Assembly (NCBI GenBank): GCA_003194525.1
Contig: NBIV01000016.1
Span: 310,001-374,000 of the forward strand
Direction: 5' to 3'
Source of the DNA: Gracilariopsis chorda
Taxonomy: Eukaryota; Rhodophyta; Florideophyceae; Gracilariales; Gracilariaceae
Length of the DNA stretch: 64,000 nucleotides
The notes beneath the pieces are model-generated. The model saw only the letters and a list, made by a program, of their open reading frames with translations, did not search any database and had not been told where the DNA came from. Below, piece by piece: positions 43,919 through 54,454 of this stretch. Position numbers and translations under genes: made by a program. Position 1 is the first letter of the stretch; the number at the start of each line of letters is the position of its first letter.

Positions 43919-44695
43919 ATGGCGTGCTGTCGCTGCGCGACGGGCTGTTGCCGCCCCGTCAGTTGTGGACGTCAGTGCGACCGCTACTGCCCCTGTATCT
44001 CAATGTACCCCGGTCTATGCACCGTCTTTCTATCGCTAGTAGTATCTGCCACGATCGCCACCGTCTTCGGGGCATACTCGTTCATATCCATGCGACTAAG
44101 CATATTCGACTTTCGATGGAACACCTTAATCTTCGTTGTCACCCACATATCCTTTTTGACCATCATGGCCGCGCCGCTGTTACTGCTGCTTGCAATGGTC
44201 CTATGGTGCGTGTGCACTAGTCATCGTCGTGCTGTGGCTTGCAAAAGCGTCTATGTATTGATGTTGCTGTTTACTGCGGCTGCGTTAGCCGTTTCTATGG
44301 CGGGTGCTATAATCGTTATATACGGCGCTTCCCACAAGGGCTCCTTCTTTGCGCGCGAGTTGAAAAAGGCTTGGAACTCTGAAATCAGGAGGCAGACCAC
44401 TTTGCCATGCCAGATTCAGTTTCAATTGGGCTGTCATGGATTCGAGGAAGGCGACTGTCAGAAGGGTTCTGTCACACAGAATTTTCGTCGATGTGGCACT
44501 ACATGTTTACCCGAGCATCTTCCCGCAAAACCTCAGTTCAATATAGAACGGTATCCTGGATGTCGCGCCAAGATGTCCGACGTCTTTATACAATGGAACG
44601 CCATATTGCTGGCCGGTGCTACCGTCGCCTTTGTGCTTTCCCTCGTCGCTGCCTTTTTCACTTGCACCTCCGTCTCCTTTGAGAAGGATAAGTGA
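43919..44695 (+). CDS. tetraspanin-like four-TM protein
   Basis: A predicted 258-aa membrane protein. A Cys-rich N terminus (MACCRCATGCC..) could be palmitoylated. TM1 is TVFLSLVVSATIATVFGAY, TM2 FLTIMAAPLLLLLAMVLW, and TM3 YVLMLLFTAAALAVSMAGA. A large loop between TM3 and TM4 carries seven Cys (including CQIQFQLGC and CGTTC), and TM4 is AILLAGATVAFVLSLVAAFF. The topology and Cys-rich large loop fit tetraspanins, which organise membrane protein complexes. However, the hallmark CCG motif is not seen, so the family call is tentative. The start at 43919 is chosen for its good context (CCATGG) and the tetraspanin-like N terminus. Confidence 0.72.
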   Translation: MACCRCATGCCRPVSCGRQCDRYCPCISMYPGLCTVFLSLVVSATIATVFGAYSFISMRLSIFDFRWNTLIFVVTHISFLTIMAAPLLLLLAMVLWCVCTSHRRAVACKSVYVLMLLFTAAALAVSMAGAIIVIYGASHKGSFFARELKKAWNSEIRRQTTLPCQIQFQLGCHGFEEGDCQKGSVTQNFRRCGTTCLPEHLPAKPQFNIERYPGCRAKMSDVFIQWNAILLAGATVAFVLSLVAAFFTCTSVSFEKDK

Positions 44696-45030
44696 CTTTG
44701 CGTCACCCTTTACTTTCTTTTTTCATTTTTGTTGGATTCGTTTCGCACAGCCCGTTGCTCTTCATTTTTCGGTTCTTCGCGTCTGTTCCACGTCTCCCCA
44801 ACAGAAGCAGCTAACACATTGCCAAAACGCCAGTAAGCATCTAACCTCACCTCAGCATCAGTACACGCCCGCATACTTTCTTTCGCCCCAGCTGTTCGCC
44901 AGCCACACTCTGCGTCGCCCCACCGCAACCACATACCTGTCATCCCTCATACCATATATGCATACGTGTGTAAAAACAACCACACCTTCCCTTCCCCTCC
45001 CCTCCCCTCCCTTCCCTTCACTTCACTTCA
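44696..45030. other. spacer between convergent genes
   Basis: 335 bases with the two 3' flanks of the tetraspanin-like gene and the RpiA/DCoH-like gene. A CCCTTCC/CACTTC polypyrimidine microsatellite lies at about 44988-45031. Confidence 0.6.
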
Positions 45031-46182
45031 CTAATTATCACCACCATACATTTGCGCGACCATTTTGGCAATCATCACGTCCGCCCTGCGCATCTTGTTC
45101 GCTTTTTCACCTCCCAAACGCACCAACACCCGGTTCTTTCTCTGTCGCAACTCGTCAAAGCGCCCGCCATTCTTCCTCAAAAAATGCATATACCGAATCA
45201 TCCCATCTGCCGCTTCCGTCGCGTCAAACTTCAGCTCCCCGCACAAGCAAAGTCCACCCTCCTCTGCAGACACCGTCCATCCTGCCCCAAGTTTCTTCAC
45301 CTCGTCAAGCACAGTACTCTCATCTACAATGTCCCCGCGTCCATCTTCTACATTTCTTGAAAAAGAGTAGCTAGCAGGCGTGATGTCAAACGGTTGCAGA
45401 TCCTTTGTGCTTACCACAATCGTCGTCTTATCGAATGCAGGTAGCATTCCCACCGCCACAACCTCTGCAAGTTGCTTCAGCTCTTGTTCCAGTAACACCG
45501 GTATACAGCTTTTCGAAATCGAAACGTCTGCAATGTTTTCATCCCCGCTTCGAAGCGAAGCGCCTCTCACCCCCGCCATGTAGAGACAGTCCGAACAGAG
45601 AGACTGCGCAGCTGTCTGCGGAGAAAAGTCCACCAATTTCACTGGAATTGATTCAAGTCCGTTCTTGTATTCACTCATGTCATCTTCATGAACAATCAGA
45701 ACCACCTTGTCCGCCATCTGCGCAGCATATCGGTCCCCACCCATATCACTCGACTCCAGTACTGCATTGCAATCACCGTCCACTCTACCCACGGGCGCTA
45801 AGAACAGGTCTACATTACTTCTAAAGTTCACCACCGTATCTGACGGCAACCCCCTTTCCTTGAGTAGAGATTTCGTATTTGGATTGCTCCCTAAAAATGC
45901 AACATCCACCAAGCCTTCCACTTCAACCATTGAAGCTATTGCATCAAGCATGGGAACCAACACTTCATCATTTCCGTCTCCGATGCAAATGTTCATCCCT
46001 GTCTTCACATAATCTTCTACAGCCGCTTCAATTCCATACTTGAACACTTTCGCGCGGCTTACGCATGCGATTGGTGTGCGTTTTCCGCCGGCGCGATAAC
46101 ACTTCTTAGCCCCTGTCTGGAACGAAGTCAGATTGCGTTGTGGAAGAACCCATGGTGCACATGGCGCACCAAACGCATTCAT
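45031..46182 (-). CDS. RpiA-like / DCoH-like fusion, probably plastid-targeted and non-catalytic
   Basis: A 383-aa protein. The N terminus MNAFGAPCAPWVLPQRN is basic and Ser/Ala-containing with an early Phe, as in red-lineage transit peptides. Residues about 46-264 follow the ribose-5-phosphate isomerase A layout (KYGIEAAVEDYVKTGMNICIGDG, then FRSNVDLFLAP, MADKVVLIVHEDDM, IPVKLVDFS). The GTGSTA, DGADEV and KGGGGALLREK active-site motifs are replaced. Residues about 289-379 follow the pterin-carbinolamine dehydratase (DCoH) pattern (GWTVSAEEGGLCL, KNRVLVRLGGEKAN, ADVMIAKMV), without the catalytic HHP. A structural or assembly role is more likely than catalysis; both family calls rest on motif reading. 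The Met at 46290 is an alternative start. Confidence 0.65.
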   Translation of the reverse strand: MNAFGAPCAPWVLPQRNLTSFQTGAKKCYRAGGKRTPIACVSRAKVFKYGIEAAVEDYVKTGMNICIGDGNDEVLVPMLDAIASMVEVEGLVDVAFLGSNPNTKSLLKERGLPSDTVVNFRSNVDLFLAPVGRVDGDCNAVLESSDMGGDRYAAQMADKVVLIVHEDDMSEYKNGLESIPVKLVDFSPQTAAQSLCSDCLYMAGVRGASLRSGDENIADVSISKSCIPVLLEQELKQLAEVVAVGMLPAFDKTTIVVSTKDLQPFDITPASYSFSRNVEDGRGDIVDESTVLDEVKKLGAGWTVSAEEGGLCLCGELKFDATEAADGMIRYMHFLRKNGGRFDELRQRKNRVLVRLGGEKANKMRRADVMIAKMVAQMYGGDN

Positions 46183-46825
46183 GTTGGACTCACTGCTTTG
46201 AGGTGCTTGATCATCAAGAGCCAAGATTTGAGGTTTACTGTATATCCCTAAATTCTTCTGATCTCGATACGAAAACTTGAAACCTAGCATTCAAACACGG
46301 TACAGATCAAAGGTTATCATTCGCACCGTCCTAAGTTTAAGCGGTATAGGGATACCGTTTAGAGTATTTCAGGACATAGATACCGAAATGGCAAATGCCA
46401 ACGACGGATATAATATATGCACATAACCTACGGTTTGCTCTACATTCAACGTACTGTATCGTTCTCATTTTCGGTATATGACTCGTAGTCTTTCAAGATC
46501 TCTCTTTACGTCATACAACATCAAGACGTACGTGTTCTGTAGCTTGGAGAGTTGTTTCTTTATAACAATCTCGCAGGATTTGTTGTCAAATTGTACCAAA
46601 CGTACCTCTGTACCCTTTATTGTACACTTCGGGCGCATGATGTCTTCTTATGACGTTATGGTAGAGGTGTATTATGTTTAACATAGGCTAGGGGGAAAGC
46701 TTTCTTCAGACATTGCAATCCTAACTAAACATGTGAGCACACATATCTGTCTTCGCTCAGAAAAAATTCGAGCGATCTGTCATCAGTTCTCCAGTGATAA
46801 TCTCCCACTGCGAAGAAGTATAGTA

Positions 46826-47000
46826 CTCAGACCCGAAACGTCATTAAACTCGGCCGAGCAAGTCGGTGGGCCGATACTCTTAACCGACCTTGGCGTTACG
46901 GCCGTGAAAAGGTGGCCACTACACTGTGCGTCAATAGTGTGTAACAGGCAATACTCTGGTTGAAGATCTCGCCAATCTTCCCTCAATATTCCCTCATGTG
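46826..47000 (+). repeat. degenerate repeat, copy 1
   Basis: Aligns by eye with 48372-48560: the GACCCGAAACGTCATTAAACTC start, TGAAAAGGTGGCC in the middle and GAAGATC..CCCT near the end recur in the same order. It is probably a decayed coding segment of a mobile element. Confidence 0.5.
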
Positions 47001-47640
47001 GACCTACGCTTCCGAAGTTTTAAAGGGTTTTGTGGACACTGCGCCATCATCAAAAGACAGTGCACGCTACTAGTTGATTCTACCATCATATAATGCCGAA
47101 AGTTAAGAGGGCAAGATGTGTAGCATGTTGCCAATGCCTGGGTGGCACAAGCGTAACACATTAGACCCGCCGTGTCGTGGTGCGCCGCTCTGCTATGAAA
47201 ACAATTGAGCCAATCTGGCGCTCTTGTGCTGGTTCTCTGCATAGATCATTCATCTTTTTTATAGCTGACGTTCTCTGATAGAGGTACAGAATGAAGAAAT
47301 GAAGAAGAGAAGCAGGAGAAAATAAACGTCAGTAGTGAAATGGGTCTGGAGTCAGGACTTCCTGCGGAACTCTTATTCTGGTTTACCTTTGCCATGGTAT
47401 TTAAGCCTGTGAGCGTAACACGGCTGCTGTGACCGATCACATCTGTAGTAAGTTTTGGACGCAAGATACATAGAACTGCTAAGAAGAGTCTTAATAGAAG
47501 ACCTACCGTGTATTCGGAATAAGGAGCACGGCACCTACAGAACAACAGCAACGAATAGCATCTGTGCTACTCAGGCTCGTAACTTGTCAGGCTTAAGGGG
47601 TGATGGCGACTTTTCCACTGAACAGTCAGGGCACATGCAG

Positions 47641-47847
47641 TTCCGCCCGTCGAGGTGTGCCGACCTTCCGAAAAGGCTACAAAAAGAATATGAAGTTTCG
47701 CCGGATGAGGAAGCCAAATGGATATGCGATTGGGTCTATTAGGGGAATTTAGCAGTCGAATAGATGATTAGCCTTCTACTTCTTCTAGGAAGTTAATACC
47801 GCTGCCTCGGAATCAGAGGCACGTGCCCGTAAACACACACACACACT
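47641..47847 (+). repeat. dispersed repeat copy D
   Basis: Plus-strand copy. It encodes FRPSRCADLPKRLQKEY..SPDEEAKWICDWVY followed by a stop, then the shared 3' region ending in an AC dinucleotide tract (47832-47847). A frame from 47455 runs into it and may include more of the element. Confidence 0.75.
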
Positions 47848-47869
47848 GAACAGTCTCTCATTACGAAGG

Positions 47870-47976
47870 AAAGAAGTCCTAGCTAAACTCTCAATGGGGT
47901 TGAGGTCTCCACATTCTGTTGGAGGTCCGATCGGGAACCCATTTTGTTCCACTTTTTGGGGGATGGCTTCCGTCAC
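47870..47976 (-). pseudogene. Tc1/mariner (DDE superfamily) transposase relic
   Basis: The minus-strand peptide GFPIGPPTECGDLNPIESLA matches the WPAQSPDLNPIENLW-type motif around the third catalytic region of Tc1/mariner transposases. The rest of the enzyme is missing or shifted. It abuts repeat copy D. Confidence 0.5.
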
Positions 47977-48371
47977 ATTTCAAACTGCCAAGTAGCGTGA
48001 CTCGTAGGCATCATCGCGAATCGAGTTATCGCTTATGCTCCTGACGGCAGCAATGTGGTGAGTTGAAGGCAGCTTGTAATCACAGAAACCAGAAATCGAT
48101 ACCTGGAGGCAGACACAGTTCTCCATAGTCCTGTCAAGCTAAGTATAATGCATGCTTCGCTAGTGACAAGGAAGACATTTCATTACTTCTCTCTCAGCAA
48201 TCGATACCTCCCGTGAGTACCAACACTTCACCTCATTGATGCGGCAAAAATTTATAGTCTCTAGAATTCTGCCAAGTTCAGACTATCGTAAGCTCAGCTC
48301 ATGAGCAGCAAGCAATCTCATTATTCTCTCTCAGCTATCGATACCTGCAGCGTAACGGCCCTTTCTAGAGT

Positions 48372-48560
48372 TCTATCCGACCCGGGAGGTCGTTAAACTC
48401 GCCCAAGCAACCGGTCAGCTTGCCAGTTGCCCTCGCGGACCTGGGTGAATAGTCTTGAAAAGTCACCCGCGTAACTGCACGTACGCAGTCGGTCACGGGC
48501 CCGCTACCGGAAGAAGATCCAGCCGCTGTTTCCCTGAATTTTTCCCTCGAAGGAAGAGCT
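48372..48560 (+). repeat. degenerate repeat, copy 2
   Basis: Counterpart of 46826-47000. A downstream open frame (48455-48673) is Arg/Ser-rich without family signals. Confidence 0.5.
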
Positions 48561-50132
48561 CCAAAGGAGCCTCTGGACCGGGGTTTTTTCCAGGGTTTTC
48601 TCGGAGGATCTACACTTGGATCAGACGCCGCAGCAGGTTACGCGCCGGTTCTTACCCCCGATCTTGCCGCTGAAATGAGGATTGGGCGGAAAGGATGTCG
48701 TCAATGGTTTCTTGGCGGCCAACATGGTACATGCGAATCGCCTTGTCGTGGTGTGCCCCTTACCCGAGGACCTCTAGAGGTTGAATGAAATGGTGGAATG
48801 AAGAAGGCAACAGTCCTCGGAAACGAAACGATTCTGCGGTTGAACACGCCTAGACACCTAATGCATTCTTAGTATAGTAGTAACCCAGTGTGTGTAGCAC
48901 GACTCCGGGTTGTAGCTAATAGCTATCGTACGAAGAACGCGTTATAGGTTGTAGGGGTCCTTAGCAAACCCCCGGGCTAACATAGAATTGATGTTACTCG
49001 TTCGTAAACAGAGAGAGAGAGAGAGAGTTCTATCAAGTTAAGGCTAAAATAAGCGAATCTCATGATATAAAAAACCATCACGTTACTCACTTGTCAGAAG
49101 ATTCGAACACATGTCGAACAAGCGGACCACGGAATAATAAGGAACTCAAATGTTAACTTGCGTGGTAGGTACACAAAGATTCGTCAACATGCGATGAAAA
49201 AGAAGCACATGCACAGTTGGCATCAAACGCTTTCAGTCAGGCCTGAGCTTATCCACTTCGTCGTGTAGGAAAAAGCAAAGATGGATATCTTGTTCCACAT
49301 CATCGTGTTGGAGGAAAACAATTTGGTCACGCTGCTAATAGTCGTGTGAATGTTGTGATGTTTGTGTTGAAAGTGATTACGCTCCCAACGACCAGCGATG
49401 CAGTAATTGGGTGTTGCATCAGTCCTGAGACGAGGAATCAAGGCAACACCGACTGCCCAGCCCTTGGCACCACGAATTCATCCGCCTGTGGGTGTGTGCC
49501 GATATATGCGCTGACGTGAAGGACGCAGAAGCCAAGGGAGTCCCTTTCTGAGATCTTCTGCCTCTGGGTTTCCGCCTTGAACTTTCAAGGCAGAACCTCA
49601 GAATCGGGTTCAGGTGAACTTTTGGCCTTCGAGACAGAGAACAGCACATTTAGATAGTAGAAGGCTACCTCGAAGCCGAATTAGGTCTCAGCCGTCTACA
49701 TCATCCATTGGCAATCAAGCTTTCGGAATTAGTAGCGTGCGCACATAAACAAACAAGAACAATATGGCTCCAATCAGTGATTGGAGCCACTCTTACAAGA
49801 ATTTGCGCGAGAATGAATGGAAAAAGGGTTGGAAGCAGAAGCATCCAAAGAGCGTGCATAACAAAACTTGTGAGCTTTTGAAGACACATGTTGGGGGTTT
49901 ATTGGCATCAAAAGTTTTGATGCAGAACAGAGAAGCGGACCCTTTCAATCATCGAAGGACGGGACAAGCTTCAAAGGTTGTCTGCAGCCGTACGGATAAG
50001 CACATTTATTTGTTACATTTTCAGGGGCATTAACAAAACACGAACAGGGCACAGAGCAAAAGTTGTAAGCATCAGTACTCATAAAAAGGGCTTCAGTTAT
50101 AATAGATGACGAAGTAGTGGGAGGAATGTAAA

Positions 50133-51299
50133 TCAAAAGTCACAGTCAAGTGAGAAGGTGTTTTCAGCTCGTGAGGCAGTTACACCAGCTTTTTGATACT
50201 CGCCAACGCGTCGTTCAAAGAAATTAGTCTTTCCTTGAATGGAGATGAGTTCCATCCAGTCAAAAGGTTGGGTAGCATTGTAGACCTTGTTATATCCTAA
50301 CGAAAGCAACAGTCGATCAGCGCAGTAAGCGATATACTCTCTCATGAGCTCTGCGTTCATACCGATCAAGTCAACAGGTAACGAATCACTGACGAATTCC
50401 TTTTCACATTCGACGGCATCACAGATAATTTCATGAATACGCTCCTCAGACAGACGCTGTTCATCCGGGATCATGGAATATAGCAGACAGGCATGGTCAC
50501 AATGCAAGCCTTCATCACGGGATATAAGTTCATTAGAGAAGGTGAGACCAGGCATGAGACCGCGCTTTTTCAAGTAGAAGATAGCACAGAACGAGCCCGA
50601 GAAGAAAATGCCCTCAACAGCAGCAAAAGCAACAAGACGCTCTGCAAAGCGAGCGGAGGAAGAAATCCAACGGATAGCCCAGTCAGCCTTTTTCTTCACG
50701 CAAGCAATCTCCTCTGTAGCTCGGAACAGACGGGATTTCTCACTCGGATCCTTGATGTAGGTGTCCAGCAGAAGAGAATAGGTCTCAGAGTGAACGTTTT
50801 CCATGGCGGCTTGAAATCCGTAAAAGCAACGTGCTTCCGGTAATTGAACATCGTTGCAAAAGCGCTCAATAAGGTTTTCAAGTACGATGCCATCACTGGC
50901 CGCGAAGAAAGCCAGCACGTGAGTGATGAAATGTCGTTCAGCATGGGTGAGCGAGTTCCAATCGTTGAGATCGGCAGAGAGATCAATTTCCTCAGCGGTC
51001 CAAAAAGCGGCTTGGTGCTTCTTGTAAAGGTCCCAGATCTTGGGGTGTCGGATGGGGAACAGCGTATAACGGTCTGCAGCCTGTGCTGTGAAAACGGCTG
51101 GGACATCTGTGGAGGGCAGGATAACAGCCTTGTGCTCGGCGGAACTGTCCGAGTCATAGCGCGAGTCGTCGCAGCGGGATTCGGTGAGGTCGGAGACGGA
51201 GACGTTTTCAGAGGAGTGTTGGTGACGCATTTCAGGAGATTGCAACTTGGACTGGTCGGGAGATCGGGTGGAGGTTGAAATAGGGTTAGAATCGGTCAT
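50133..51299 (-). CDS. RNR2: ribonucleotide reductase class Ia small subunit (R2)
   Basis: Provides the tyrosyl radical for ribonucleotide to deoxyribonucleotide reduction with R1. The 388-aa protein has all di-iron ligands in order: Asp in [10 protein letters not shown], Glu in SDGIVLENL, Glu and His in [11 protein letters not shown], Glu in AAVEGIFF, and Glu and His in DEGLHCDHA. The radical Tyr lies in [13 protein letters not shown]. The C terminus NTFSLDCDF is the R1-docking tail (usually FTLDADF). The first 65 residues are Ser-rich and disordered, as is common in eukaryotic R2. The upstream region has two E2F-type motifs, consistent with S-phase expression. Confidence 0.97.
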   Translation of the reverse strand: MTDSNPISTSTRSPDQSKLQSPEMRHQHSSENVSVSDLTESRCDDSRYDSDSSAEHKAVILPSTDVPAVFTAQAADRYTLFPIRHPKIWDLYKKHQAAFWTAEEIDLSADLNDWNSLTHAERHFITHVLAFFAASDGIVLENLIERFCNDVQLPEARCFYGFQAAMENVHSETYSLLLDTYIKDPSEKSRLFRATEEIACVKKKADWAIRWISSSARFAERLVAFAAVEGIFFSGSFCAIFYLKKRGLMPGLTFSNELISRDEGLHCDHACLLYSMIPDEQRLSEERIHEIICDAVECEKEFVSDSLPVDLIGMNAELMREYIAYCADRLLLSLGYNKVYNATQPFDWMELISIQGKTNFFERRVGEYQKAGVTASRAENTFSLDCDF

Positions 51300-51495
51300 T
51301 GTGAAAGGCGCAGGTAGGAGCGGAGAGGAGCGGCGAGGGGGTTATGAGAGGTGTGAAGAGAGCGAGAGAACGGATACACGAGGGGTGTGGCAGTGAAGAA
51401 GGGGCGCTTAAGTAGGGGAAAGGTGGGGGGACCGTAGCATGGGATGCACAGGCGTTTCGGTGTGGCGTGCGAATTAAAAGTGCGGTGGTGCCGTT

Positions 51496-51503
51496 TTTGG
51501 CGC
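51496..51503 (+). promoter_or_regulatory. E2F-type site 1
   Basis: TTTGGCGC matches the E2F consensus TTTSSCGC, 197 bases before the RNR2 ATG. Confidence 0.5.
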
Positions 51504-51655
51504 GGTTTGAGCGCGACATGCGCCACCGCTCGGGGGAGCGCGGTGGGAGCACGCGGATGGGCGCCGTACTTCGTGCGCCGGTGGCGCCTGCTCTCGGGCA
51601 GTGGGCAGGTTTGCGCGCCATGGTGCCATTTTGCTGCGCTGTTTCGCTTTTCGAA

Positions 51656-51663
51656 TTTCCCGC
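51656..51663 (+). promoter_or_regulatory. E2F-type site 2
   Basis: TTTCCCGC matches the E2F consensus exactly, about 357 bases before the RNR2 ATG and next to a CCAAT word. Confidence 0.5.
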
Positions 51664-52668
51664 GCTTTGCGATTCGCCTTGATTGGTTGGCGTGCTACCT
51701 ATCTATTTGATTGCGGTAAGGTCCGCAGCATTCGTATCCCCAGCGCATCTTCCGCGACGCCGTTCTGGAAGGAACTGGTTTCGTCCTGCAATCTCTATTC
51801 TGGCCGCGGGCTCATCCTGGTTTACACCTTCGAGAGGGAGCCTAATGGACGAGATGCAGCGTCGGTGCTGAACGGCGCCCCGTGACTGTGTAACCGCCGT
51901 CATTCGGTCTCGCAGAGCCTTCGAGGCGCTTGCGCCGCCACTCTCATTCTTTGCTTCCGCATTAGCAGCAGCGATTTATTCTTCCCATCAGCCTTTACCG
52001 GATATGCTGAGTACACGCCTTTTCGGCTAGAGCCCGTCGCTACACACGCACTTCAGTAAAGCTGTACGAATATATGTCACTTCTTCAGTCTTTACGCCAT
52101 TTCACAGACATTAGAAGAACACCACGCTCGACAACAAGCCCGATTACCACTAGGTATGCTACATTCAAACGGACAGACTGCGAACAACTGCACTGCGTTT
52201 TCCGCACCCCACTTCCACGTACCCGTGCTTGTATACACACAAGGGGCGGGCGGGTGAGCCTTGTTGCGACCATCAACAACTCGATGCGTCAATCTACTTG
52301 TCAACGCATGTTCACCTTAGGACTGCAACTCACTCCCAGCTTGTGAACGCTTCGCTATGGACAAGTGCGTATTGCCATCTTTCGCTTCATTTCGCATCAT
52401 TGCTCCACGCGGCTCCCGCACCTTGAAGCTCGCAATAATTACTATGTGTATATACACTCTTGCCGAGTAGTCGATATAGAGCCACTGGTAATTGGCTTTA
52501 CCGCGAGTGATACCCCATTTCAAATAGTTTCACCTCTCCGTAATTCTGGTGCGAGTCCACGCACACAGACTGCTACGGATGCGCAGGAGTCGAGATGCAT
52601 GTGCTTTCCCACACAACTTCACACCTACGTACGAATCTGAGCTATGCCGTCGCACCAAAAAGCACACC

Positions 52669-53475
52669 TCACAGTGACAGTTCCTCAATTTTCATATCCT
52701 CATAAGAAACGCCAGTGCTCTCGTCGATGGTTTCAACGATAGTATCTGACGTAGCGTTGTCATGCCAGGGCATAGGAATCACTCTGGTCGGCCTCCCCAA
52801 AGAGTCGCACAGCTTTTTTTGGGGATCGCCTTCCCAAGGAACCAACGCGAGTTTCCGTTTGGCGTTGTCGGGACGAGAGCGTGCAACAAACATCCACTCA
52901 TTCGTCTTCGGGTTTCGAAGGATGCTCCTGGTGTCGGGCAGTACAGCGTTCATGCGTGATACTAAATTCCCGCTTGTACGAACGGGCGGACGGTAAACAA
53001 TTAGTCGGTTCTCACTGCTGGGTTCTGTATCACACTCCTCGATGGTCACGTCTTCCACAGCATTCCCACTGGCATCGTTCAGGATCTGCCCGTGCTCATA
53101 TTCAACATCGCTCATTGTAACAGACCCGGACGAAGAATCAGACGAATCTGGATCAGTCACAACGGGTTGTGGTACTTCGGATATTTTCTGTGCAAAAGGT
53201 GTCGGCTCTGATTGCAATGAGCGCACAAAGTCATCCCCAAAGGCAACTCCATTAGGGCATTGTGCGAAAGTTGGCGAGACATTGTTTGAGTCAAAGTTAG
53301 GGGTGTAGAATGTGGATGGGGCGAACGAAACGCCGAATGCGTTTCTTACGGACGGCTCCGACTGGATCGGTGTGCCGGAAATTCGCAACCCGCGAAGTTC
53401 AGCGGCTAGAGCTCCATTCAAGTAACGTTTGGCAAGTGGAGCATCCGTCGGATGAAGTGTGCGTTTGCGGGACAT
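52669..53475 (-). CDS. unknown protein, 268 aa
   Basis: No family is recognised. The protein starts MSRKRTLHPTDAPLAKRY, a basic patch that could be a nuclear signal. It then has a Ser/Asp-rich middle with possible phosphorylation sites (DPDSSDSSSGS, DVTIEECD) and a more ordered-looking C-terminal half (RSILRNPKTNEWMFVARSRPDNAKRKLALVPW). The Met at 53475 is preferred; the frame is open to 53541 upstream. Composition and length argue for a real gene. Confidence 0.6.
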   Translation of the reverse strand: MSRKRTLHPTDAPLAKRYLNGALAAELRGLRISGTPIQSEPSVRNAFGVSFAPSTFYTPNFDSNNVSPTFAQCPNGVAFGDDFVRSLQSEPTPFAQKISEVPQPVVTDPDSSDSSSGSVTMSDVEYEHGQILNDASGNAVEDVTIEECDTEPSSENRLIVYRPPVRTSGNLVSRMNAVLPDTRSILRNPKTNEWMFVARSRPDNAKRKLALVPWEGDPQKKLCDSLGRPTRVIPMPWHDNATSDTIVETIDESTGVSYEDMKIEELSL

Positions 53476-54454
53476 TCCTCTCTTGTCGTTTCCAACATTC
53501 ACAGGACTGTATGTGTGTGACAGAGATGGACAGAATTCCATAAAGAGCGAAACAGATGTTAACCGAAGGCGTTCGGATTGGATAAAGCACTATGTCATAG
53601 CACTCACTTCGCTCTTGGACAATGTACGATGTACCCTTGGCTGCTCTTTGGACGCAAGCTTGCTTCGTCGTATTACGTTTCCACAATGCTCTTCGGATGA
53701 GCCCGGTAAGCCTTGGGAGTTCAGTTTTCCGTGTGGATGCACTCTTCGGGTTTTTCGTACGAGAAGACGACCCGTCCAGTCTGACAAAGAGGAATGAGAA
53801 GTGTCGGACGGTACGGTTCCACCTATGCAGACGAATGGTTGGAGTTCTTGTCTTATACCATCACGTTCAATCTCAATTCTCATCGAATGGCCCTGAAATT
53901 TCCGAAGAGGGATTCTTATTGGAGACCTTCTTTACATCGCAACAAATGCCTCCTAGAAAATTCTAGACCATTCGATACTCTTCGTCTTTTAGAAAAAATC
54001 CAAAAAATTGTTTTTACGAGACAAGCAACCTATCCTTTACGCATGTCTCTATCTAGCCTAGTAGGGGTGGAGAAGGTAGAAGTCTAGTCTGCTACCTCTC
54101 CTTACGATAGTTTTTAGATAGCACAAATTTATTGGCAATATGTAGATACTGGAATCTCTCCTCATTGCTATTGTATCCTTGTAATCGTATTGCAGTGATG
54201 TTGTGTCGAGGAAGGTGATCCACGAAAGTTTCTAAGCTACGAAAGTCTTTGCCGCTCTTTATGAACAGGAAGTTTGCACCTAACTAGTGCGCTTCTCCAG
54301 ATTTACAAGGGTAATAGAGAAACCCATATATGGCGTCTGCCGTTTTCTGAGAATTTGCTCTTCCCGTTATCCTCTCATTGAAGCTGCGGCGGATTGTCCG
54401 GGTTCAGAATCCGAGTATCGCGGAAGGGCACTGTCTTCAGTCTGGTGGAACAGG
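53476..54454. other. spacer upstream of the LYRM2-like gene
   Basis: About 1 kb between the unknown gene (minus) and the LYRM2-like gene (plus). Open frames in 53459-53966 overlap in several phases and look like chance. An imperfect pairing exists between GTAGGGGTGGAGA and TCTCC words around 54060-54105. Confidence 0.4.

Larger units (their letters stand above)
46183..50132. other. 3.9 kb transposon graveyard
   Basis: No intact gene. It holds two related degenerate segments (46826-47000 and 48372-48560), repeat copy D (47641-47847), a Tc1/mariner-like transposase relic (47870-47976), paired words CTCTCAGC(A/T)ATCGATACCT at about 48191 and 48333, and a GA microsatellite near 49012-49027. Confidence 0.6.
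51300..52668. promoter_or_regulatory. promoter region of RNR2
   Basis: 1.4 kb upstream of RNR2, also the 3' flank of the unknown 268-aa gene. It holds TTTGGCGC (51496-51503), TTTCCCGC (51656-51663) and a CCAAT word on the minus strand (51682-51686). The far half has no recognised feature. Confidence 0.55.

Noticed and set aside
49099..49107. GATTCGAAC word reminiscent of a tRNA T-loop
   Set aside because: No acceptor stem, anticodon arm or D-loop can be placed around it; no tRNA was found elsewhere by eye either.
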